A stretch of DNA of 6,517 nt from Bifidobacteriaceae bacterium (GTDB lineage Bacteria > Actinomycetota > Actinomycetes > Actinomycetales > WQXJ01), in contig JAIRTF010000085.1 in assembly GCA_031255075.1 (NCBI GenBank), positions 1 to 6,517 on the forward strand. The letters are read 5' to 3'. This document shows positions 1 to 4,235 of this stretch, piece after piece. Within the stretch, counting starts at the first letter, position 1; each line of letters starts with the position of its first letter. The notes under the pieces were generated by a model. The model ran no database searches, had not been told where the DNA came from, and was given only the letters and a program-made list of their open reading frames with translations. The position numbers and the translations under genes are program-made.

Positions 1-747
1 ATGACCAAAGCTCAACTCGGCAAACTGCGCGGCGGGCAGATGGGCTATGTGCCGCAAGAGCCAATGACCACCCTGGACCCGGTGTTCACGGTCGGTTCGC
101 AACTCGGTGAGGTGATCCGGCGGCGTGATGGCGGCCCCAGGGCGGCCAGACGGGCCCGCGCCAAAGAACTGCTGGAGTTGGTCCGCATTGGCGATCCAAC
201 GGCGGTGCTGCGGCGCTATCCGCATGAACTGTCAGGTGGCATGGCTCAACGGGTTGGGATAGCGCTGGCCCTGGCCGGCCGGCCCCAACTGTTGATCGCT
301 GATGAACCGACCACGGCTCTGGACGTGACGGTCCAACAAGGTGTCCTGGACCTGCTTGAAGATCTCCGCAGTGATCTGGGCATGGCCATTGTGCTGGTGA
401 CCCACGATTGGGGGGTGTTGGCGGACTTGGCGGACCGGGCGTTGGTGATGTACGCCGGGCAGATTGTTGAATCAGGGCCGGCCATTGACGTCTACGGCTC
501 ACCGGCCCATCCGTACACCCGGGCTCTGATCGCCTCCAACCCGGCCAATGCCTCGCCGGGCGAATTGTTGCCCTTCATCCCTGGGCAGGTGGCGGCGCCG
601 GGGGAGTGGCCCTGCGGCTGCCATATGGCTGAGCGCTGCCCATTGGCCAGCGACGCCTGCCGGGCCGGCCCGGTGGCTCTGCGGCCGGCGGGGCCCGGCC
701 GGGCCAGCCGCTGTCTGCTGACGGAGCGAACGGAGGCACGGGCATGA
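1..747 (+). CDS. Oligo/dipeptide ABC transporter ATP-binding protein, DppD/OppD type (5'-partial)
   Basis: This is the nucleotide-binding subunit of a peptide-type ABC importer, acting on the cytoplasmic face of the membrane as a heterodimer with a DppF/OppF partner. Residues are counted from base 1. Visible motifs are the Q-loop (GYVPQEPMTTLDP, Q19), ABC signature LSGGMAQR (77-84), Walker B LLIADEP (97-103, D101/E102), D-loop around D108 and H-loop H135 in VTHD. Residues 192-238 form the C-terminal oligopeptide-transporter extension (IPGQVAAPG, then Cys 205, 207, 213, 220 and 238). The Walker A motif is missing: in this family it lies tens of residues before the Q-loop, so the gene must begin upstream of the window and the ATG at base 1 is probably an internal Met. 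The stop overlaps the next start (ATGA, 744-747), indicating translational coupling. Permease and binding-protein genes probably lie upstream, but that is inference. The transported substrate cannot be read from the sequence. Confidence 0.95.
   Translation: MTKAQLGKLRGGQMGYVPQEPMTTLDPVFTVGSQLGEVIRRRDGGPRAARRARAKELLELVRIGDPTAVLRRYPHELSGGMAQRVGIALALAGRPQLLIADEPTTALDVTVQQGVLDLLEDLRSDLGMAIVLVTHDWGVLADLADRALVMYAGQIVESGPAIDVYGSPAHPYTRALIASNPANASPGELLPFIPGQVAAPGEWPCGCHMAERCPLASDACRAGPVALRPAGPGRASRCLLTERTEARA
732..736 (+). promoter_or_regulatory. Ribosome binding site of the ABC ATPase-hydrolase fusion gene
   Basis: A GGAGG Shine-Dalgarno core lies inside the 3' end of the preceding gene, 7 bases before the ATG at 744. 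It fixes the start codon of the fusion gene even though that start adds about 36 hydrophilic residues ahead of the ABC domain. Confidence 0.85.
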
Positions 748-2936
748 GCAGCAATACTGCCGCCAACAGCGCTGACCAAAGGGCAAACCAGGATCACACC
801 GACCGGTCGCCAAGCCCAGCCGCGCCGCCCTCCACTGGGGGCGTCAGTCCCTTGGTTGAGGTCAAACGCTTGACCGTTCAATACCCCGGCGGCCGGAGCG
901 GCCCGGTTACCGCCAACAATGACGTGTCGATCGAAATCATGCCTGGTGAAACCCTTGGTTTGGTGGGGGAATCCGGCTCCGGCAAGTCCACTTTGGGGGA
1001 CGCCATCTTGGGTTTCGCGCCGGTCCGCTCCGGCGAAATCTGGTTCCAGGGCACGGACATCACGCGCCTGGACGGGGCCCGGCGCCGGGCTCTGACCAGG
1101 GAAATCCAGCCGATCTTCCAGAACCCGTTCGGCTCGTTGAACCCAGTCAGAACCGTTGGTGCCACTCTGCGGGAGGGCTTGGTGGCTCACCGTTTGGCCA
1201 CCCCGCGTCAAGCGGATCAAAAGACGGCCGAATGGCTTGAGGTGGTTGGCCTGGGGGCTGATGCGGCCGGCCGCTACCCGGCGGATTTCTCTGGCGGCCA
1301 GCGTCAGCGGATCGCCATTGCCCGGGCCTTGATTCTGGAACCCAAACTGGTGATCTGTGATGAAGCGGTCTCCGCTCTGGACCTTTCCATCCAGGCCCAA
1401 GTTCTGAACTTGTTGATTGAACTGAAGGACCGCGCCGAACTGTCTTATCTGTTCATTTCCCATGACATGGCCGTAGTGGAGCACATGTCAGACCGGATCG
1501 TGGTGATGCGCAACGGGCAAATCGTGGAGCAAGGCCCGGCCGCCCAGGTGGTCAACAGTCCCAAACAGGCCTACACCCGGGCCCTATTGGAAGCAGTGCC
1601 CCTGCCAGACCCGGTGCTGCAAAAGGCCAGGCGGGCGGTCCGCCGGGGTGAGGCCCCGGTCAGCACACCGACCGCCGCCCCGGTGGCCGATGCCGCGCCC
1701 GAAGCTCCCGCCTCAGATGCAGCTGGTCCGGGCTCAGCTGCCGGAACACCGGGGGCTCCGTCCGGTGCGCGAGGCGCCCAGACGGCCAAGCCGCCGGGCT
1801 CGGTTGGTCACGCGGCGGCATCGGCCCCGCAACTGACCAGCGGACCTCTTCCGGACAGCGCCACCGAGGCTGACCCGGCGCGGGCGGAAGATCTGCCGCC
1901 GGAAATCAGAGCCTGGTTCCGGCGGATCAAGGGCTGCGACATTGAGACTGTCCGGGTGCCGGCCGGGCCAGGTGACGCGCCGGCTGCCCGCCAAGCCGCT
2001 CGCCGGCTGAGCGACTTGATGTTTCGAGAGTTTGGCCGCCCGGCACCGAAGGGCGTTGAGGCGCGGCTTCATTGGGTGCCTTCGTCAGGTGGGGGCGAGC
2101 CGGTGCGGGTCCGCGAATACCGGCCTGCCGTTTTCCCACTTGAGGTGGAGGCGGCGGCTGAACCTGCCGTTGTGAGTGGCGCCAGTTCCGCCAACGGGTC
2201 CGGGGAGCCGCGTGATCAGCGCTTGGCCGCCTATGTGATGCTTCACGGTGGCGGTTTCTGGTTGGGTTCGATTGATGATCTGTCTGACCTGTCAAATGCG
2301 GCCGAGAGGGCCGCTGGAACCGGCGTGGCGGTCTTTGATGTGGACTACCGGTTAGGTCCAGAAGCCTGCTTCCCAGCCGGCCTAGAGGACTGCTACACCG
2401 CTCTGAGCTGGGTCTTTGAACAGGCGGACAGCGTAGGGGTTGACTCGAACCGGATCGCTGTGGGTGGTGTCTCCGCCGGGGCTGGTCTGGCTGCGGCGCT
2501 CTGCCACTTGGCCCGGCAGCGCGGCGGTCCGCCGATCTGCGGTCAGCTGTTGGAGGTGCCGGCCGTGGACTTGCGTCCCGGCGCTTCCTGGGATGACCGC
2601 TACGCCCCAATCAACGGACTGGCAAATGTCGAGGAGATGCTGTCCATCTACCTACCAGCCGGCGCTGACCCGGCCGATCCGTTGGTCTCGCCCTTGGCGG
2701 CCGCCGACTTGACCGGCCTGCCACCGGCGCACATCATGACCGCAGAGGTAGACCCACTGCGGCCTGGCGGCGAAGCTTACGCCTTGGCCCTGCGCCGGGC
2801 CGGCGTTCCAGTCACTGCCACCCGGCATTTGGGAGCGGTCCACGGATCGAACGGCCTGGCGGGAACCTGGTCTGGGGCGCGGTTGTGGGAAGCTGAAGCC
2901 CAAGCCGCCCTCCGCGAGCTGACCAAGCCGCGCTAG
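744..2936 (+). CDS. Fusion protein: DppF/OppF-type ABC ATPase plus HSL-family alpha/beta-hydrolase (esterase/lipase-like)
   Basis: A 730-residue two-domain protein. Residues 1-36 are a Ser/Pro/Ala-rich hydrophilic leader. Residues 37-268 are a complete ABC ATPase: Walker A GESGSGKST (75-83), Q-loop Q126 in IFQNPFGSLNP, signature FSGGQRQR (182-189), Walker B LVICDE (202-207), D-loop SALD (210-213), H-loop H240. Residues 269-303 begin the usual OppF C-terminal extension (AVPLPDP) but stop before its Cys motif. Residues 304-382 are an Ala/Pro/Gly-rich linker. Residues 383-730 match the hormone-sensitive-lipase-type alpha/beta-hydrolase fold: oxyanion motif HGGGFW (501-506), DYRLGPE (534-540), nucleophile elbow GGVSAGAG with S577, probable acid D670 in AEVDPLRPGGEAYA and probable base H700. 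All triad positions are present, so both halves look active. The expected roles are ATP hydrolysis for a peptide-type importer and cytoplasmic hydrolysis of an ester, acyl or amide bond; the hydrolase substrate is unknown. The gene is coupled to the preceding ATPase by a 4-base overlap. A single open frame argues against two separate genes, although the architecture is unusual. Confidence 0.93.
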   Translation: MSSNTAANSADQRANQDHTDRSPSPAAPPSTGGVSPLVEVKRLTVQYPGGRSGPVTANNDVSIEIMPGETLGLVGESGSGKSTLGDAILGFAPVRSGEIWFQGTDITRLDGARRRALTREIQPIFQNPFGSLNPVRTVGATLREGLVAHRLATPRQADQKTAEWLEVVGLGADAAGRYPADFSGGQRQRIAIARALILEPKLVICDEAVSALDLSIQAQVLNLLIELKDRAELSYLFISHDMAVVEHMSDRIVVMRNGQIVEQGPAAQVVNSPKQAYTRALLEAVPLPDPVLQKARRAVRRGEAPVSTPTAAPVADAAPEAPASDAAGPGSAAGTPGAPSGARGAQTAKPPGSVGHAAASAPQLTSGPLPDSATEADPARAEDLPPEIRAWFRRIKGCDIETVRVPAGPGDAPAARQAARRLSDLMFREFGRPAPKGVEARLHWVPSSGGGEPVRVREYRPAVFPLEVEAAAEPAVVSGASSANGSGEPRDQRLAAYVMLHGGGFWLGSIDDLSDLSNAAERAAGTGVAVFDVDYRLGPEACFPAGLEDCYTALSWVFEQADSVGVDSNRIAVGGVSAGAGLAAALCHLARQRGGPPICGQLLEVPAVDLRPGASWDDRYAPINGLANVEEMLSIYLPAGADPADPLVSPLAAADLTGLPPAHIMTAEVDPLRPGGEAYALALRRAGVPVTATRHLGAVHGSNGLAGTWSGARLWEAEAQAALRELTKPR
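1653..1889 (+). other. Low-complexity Ala/Pro/Gly linker between ATPase and hydrolase domains
   Basis: This part of the fusion gene encodes residues 304-382. In residues 301-380 I count 23 Ala, 14 Pro and 10 Gly, so over half of the stretch is A/P/G. There is no predicted fold, no internal stop and no convincing Shine-Dalgarno plus start that would begin a separate hydrolase gene. It reads as a flexible tether. It begins just where the Cys-containing tail of an OppF-type ATPase would normally follow. Confidence 0.75.
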
Positions 2937-2969
2937 GCGGGGCGGTAACCAGGCCGGCCGGCTAGGCGG
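2932..2969. repeat. Direct repeat GCTAGGCGG spanning both convergent stop codons, with a GC palindrome between
   Basis: GCTAGGCGG occurs at 2932-2940 and again at 2961-2969. The first copy contains the TAG stop of the fusion gene, the second contains the TAG stop (read as CTA) of the convergent LacI-type gene. Between them lies the perfect palindrome GCCGGCCGGC (2953-2962). The intergenic gap is only 25 bases. I see no hairpin followed by a T-run on either strand, so no standard intrinsic terminator is supported here. Confidence 0.5.
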
Positions 2970-3978
2970 CGGCGGGCGGCGCGCCGGTTGAGTCGCGAAC
3001 CGCCAGGTTCAACGGCAGAAGCTCTTCAATCGGTGGCGAATCAGGGTTGGCCATGCGTTCTTGGAGCAGCCGGAAGGCGATGGCGCCGGATTCTTCAAAA
3101 GGTTGCCCAACGGTAGTCAAACCCAGTTCACCGGCTACCAGGTCGTCATCGAACCCGGCTACTGATAAGTCGCGGGGAACGGACAGCCCCCGGCGGGTGG
3201 CGGCTGCCATGACGGCCACCGCCACCAGATCGCGATGAGCCACCAACGCGGTGGGCGGCCCGGCGGCGGTTTCGTCCAAGGCTTGCCAACCGTCCAAGGC
3301 GCGGTCACCTAAGCCCGGTCCACGGTCAATGGTGATCTCATGGACGTTCGCGGCCCCGAACGCCGCCACCAAGCCGTCCTTGCGTTGTTGGGTCGGTGAG
3401 GTTGGCAGATGGGACCGTTCGGCCTCTCGCACGAAGGCCACGCGTTGGTGTCCCAGCTTGCGCAAGTATTCGCCAATCATGGCGCCGCCGCGGACATCAT
3501 CAACATAGACGCTGGTCAGGCCGGCGTGACGCATGTCAACCAGGACCGTCGGTAGGCGCTTCCGGAGCCGTTCAGCGGTGGCTTGATCCAGCGGGATGCC
3601 CATTATGACCAGCCCGTCCACATGGCCGCGGACCGGCATGGTGGCCAGCAGCGGCGAGGTTGAGGTGGCGACGTCCTCATGGTCATAGACCAGGATTTGG
3701 GTTTGGCCGGCGGCCGCGGCCAACATTCCGTCCAGACGTCGGGAGAAACTCATATAGGAAGTGAAGGGTGCCACCACGGCAATTCTTCCCAGCCCCGCCC
3801 GGGCTCTGGTGACGGCCAATTCCTTGGGTGTGAAACCCAGTTCGTCAATCGCTTTCAGAATTCGCCCGCGGGTGGAGTCTTTGACGCGTTCGGGGTGGTT
3901 GATCGCCAAAGACACCGTTGAAATGGACACGCCGGCCCGCTCAGAGACTTGGTAGATGGTGGCGGGGCGGGACCTCAC
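2962..3978 (-). CDS. LacI-family transcriptional regulator
   Basis: A 338-residue protein of normal LacI/GalR length. The N-terminal helix-turn-helix reads ATIYQVSERAGVSISTVS (residues 6-23), followed by LAIN. The effector domain, a periplasmic-binding-protein-like fold, starts near residue 64 (GRIAVVAP) and keeps the hallmark blocks VPRDLSVAGFDDD (267-279), LTTVGQP (287-293) and RDST (328-331). It should bind DNA as a dimer and respond to a small molecule, often a sugar, but the effector cannot be deduced. The start is GTG at 3978-3976: the in-frame stop at 3990-3988 excludes any earlier start, and later ones would cut the helix-turn-helix. No properly spaced Shine-Dalgarno precedes it; AAGGG touches the GTG directly. 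In the hinge, Arg58 stands where Escherichia coli LacI has the minor-groove residue Leu56. The gene converges on the transporter operon and diverges from the activase, making self-control and activase control its most likely jobs. Confidence 0.93.
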   Translation of the reverse strand: MRSRPATIYQVSERAGVSISTVSLAINHPERVKDSTRGRILKAIDELGFTPKELAVTRARAGLGRIAVVAPFTSYMSFSRRLDGMLAAAAGQTQILVYDHEDVATSTSPLLATMPVRGHVDGLVIMGIPLDQATAERLRKRLPTVLVDMRHAGLTSVYVDDVRGGAMIGEYLRKLGHQRVAFVREAERSHLPTSPTQQRKDGLVAAFGAANVHEITIDRGPGLGDRALDGWQALDETAAGPPTALVAHRDLVAVAVMAAATRRGLSVPRDLSVAGFDDDLVAGELGLTTVGQPFEESGAIAFRLLQERMANPDSPPIEELLPLNLAVRDSTGAPPAAA

Positions 3979-3984
3979 CCCTTG

Positions 3985-3990
3985 ATGCTA
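3985..3990 (-). promoter_or_regulatory. Candidate -10 box for a leaderless LacI-type gene transcript
   Basis: On the minus strand TAGCAT matches four of six positions of TATAAT. Its last base lies 6 bases before the GTG start at 3978, the spacing expected if transcription begins at or next to the start codon. That would explain why no spaced Shine-Dalgarno is seen. No clear -35 hexamer is present (best is GGTGAA at 17-bp spacing), so this is weak. Confidence 0.3.
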
Positions 3991-3998
3991 GCGTGTGT

Positions 3999-4016
3999 CT
4001 CTGGTAATTCACCGAG
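3999..4016. promoter_or_regulatory. Imperfect 18-bp palindrome, candidate LacI-family operator
   Basis: CTCTGGTAATTCACCGAG is symmetric about an AA|TT centre, with six of nine half-site pairs matching (outer CTC/GAG, one G-C pair, and the central AATT). An even-symmetry site of this length is typical of LacI-family operators. It sits 21 to 38 bases upstream of the regulator's start, within the expected core promoter, consistent with self-repression. One copy only is seen and the mismatches leave real room for chance. Confidence 0.35.
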
Positions 4017-4032
4017 CCTTGAGATAATCTGG

Positions 4033-4049
4033 CGCAGACCTGTCCTGCG
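4033..4049. promoter_or_regulatory. Interrupted palindrome CGCAG-N7-CTGCG, possible second protein-binding site
   Basis: Perfect 5-bp inverted arms are separated by 7 bases. It lies 5 bases beyond the GATAAT hexamer, so a bound protein could affect transcription toward the activase. The odd spacing is not typical of LacI operators, and 5-bp arms are expected fairly often in GC-rich DNA. Confidence 0.2.
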
Positions 4050-4181
4050 ACCCCAAGGAACGCTGTGCCTTTCACCTCAGCCCAGCTGGCCACACCACAC
4101 TGCGAAGGACTCTGCCCTGGTGTTGCGTGAATTCGGTGCCAGCTGCGCCGGGTTACGAATGCGCATGGGGGCGGGAACCGA

Positions 4182-4217
4182 GAGGCGGCCGGCAGGTGGC
4201 CCTGAGCCGGGTGCCTC
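4182..4217 (+). promoter_or_regulatory. GC-rich hairpin in the activase 5' leader
   Basis: In the transcript GAGGC (4182-4186) can pair with GCCTC (4213-4217), then a G-U wobble and one G-G mismatch, then CCGGC (4189-4193) with GCCGG (4206-4210), and inside the loop AGG (4194-4196) with CCT (4201-4203) closing on TGGC. The stem ends 7 bases before the GGAGG Shine-Dalgarno. No U-run follows, so it is not a standard terminator. It could affect translation initiation or mRNA stability, or be a by-product of high GC. Confidence 0.35.
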
Positions 4218-4224
4218 AAGCGGC

Positions 4225-4229
4225 GGAGG
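4225..4229 (+). promoter_or_regulatory. Ribosome binding site of the activase gene
   Basis: GGAGG lies 6 bases before the GTG at 4236 and decides that start. The same frame has a TGA at 4203-4205 with no other start codon between it and this GTG. Confidence 0.85.
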
Positions 4230-4235
4230 TGGGCT

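Larger units (their letters stand above)
3979..4235. other. Divergent intergenic region between LacI-type regulator and activase
   Basis: This is the only non-coding stretch of any size, 257 bases. It must hold the promoters of both flanking genes. From left to right it contains a TAGCAT hexamer on the minus strand (3990-3985), an 18-bp imperfect palindrome (3999-4016), GATAAT on the plus strand (4023-4028, five of six matches to the -10 consensus but no good -35 about 17 bases upstream), the interrupted palindrome CGCAG-N7-CTGCG (4033-4049), the short palindromes CCAGCTGG (4082-4089) and ATGCGCAT (4159-4166), and a GC-rich hairpin (4182-4217) just before the activase ribosome-binding site. 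I see no RNA gene. An open frame across it (ATG 3985 to TGA 4239) lacks protein-like features. Confidence 0.7.

Noticed and set aside
1..747. Base 1 ATG as a genuine start of a short ATPase.
   Set aside because: The protein would lack Walker A and begin only 18 residues before the Q-loop, so truncation by the window edge is the better explanation.
492..1484. Long open frame on the minus strand (330 codons) across the two ATPase genes.
   Set aside because: It lies opposite two unmistakable ABC ATPase coding regions and crosses their junction. Its translation has no recognisable motif; such antisense frames are common in GC-rich genes.
1927..2610. Minus-strand open frame (227 codons) opposite the hydrolase domain.
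   Set aside because: The translation is Arg/Pro/Ser-rich with no fold signature and sits opposite the catalytic motifs of the hydrolase.
2937..2961. Intrinsic bidirectional terminator between the convergent genes.
   Set aside because: The GCCGGCCGGC palindrome has no loop and no T-run follows on either strand.
4082..4089. CCAGCTGG and ATGCGCAT (4159-4166) as operators.
   Set aside because: Each is only 8 bp, and symmetry does not extend outward; such short palindromes are expected by chance.
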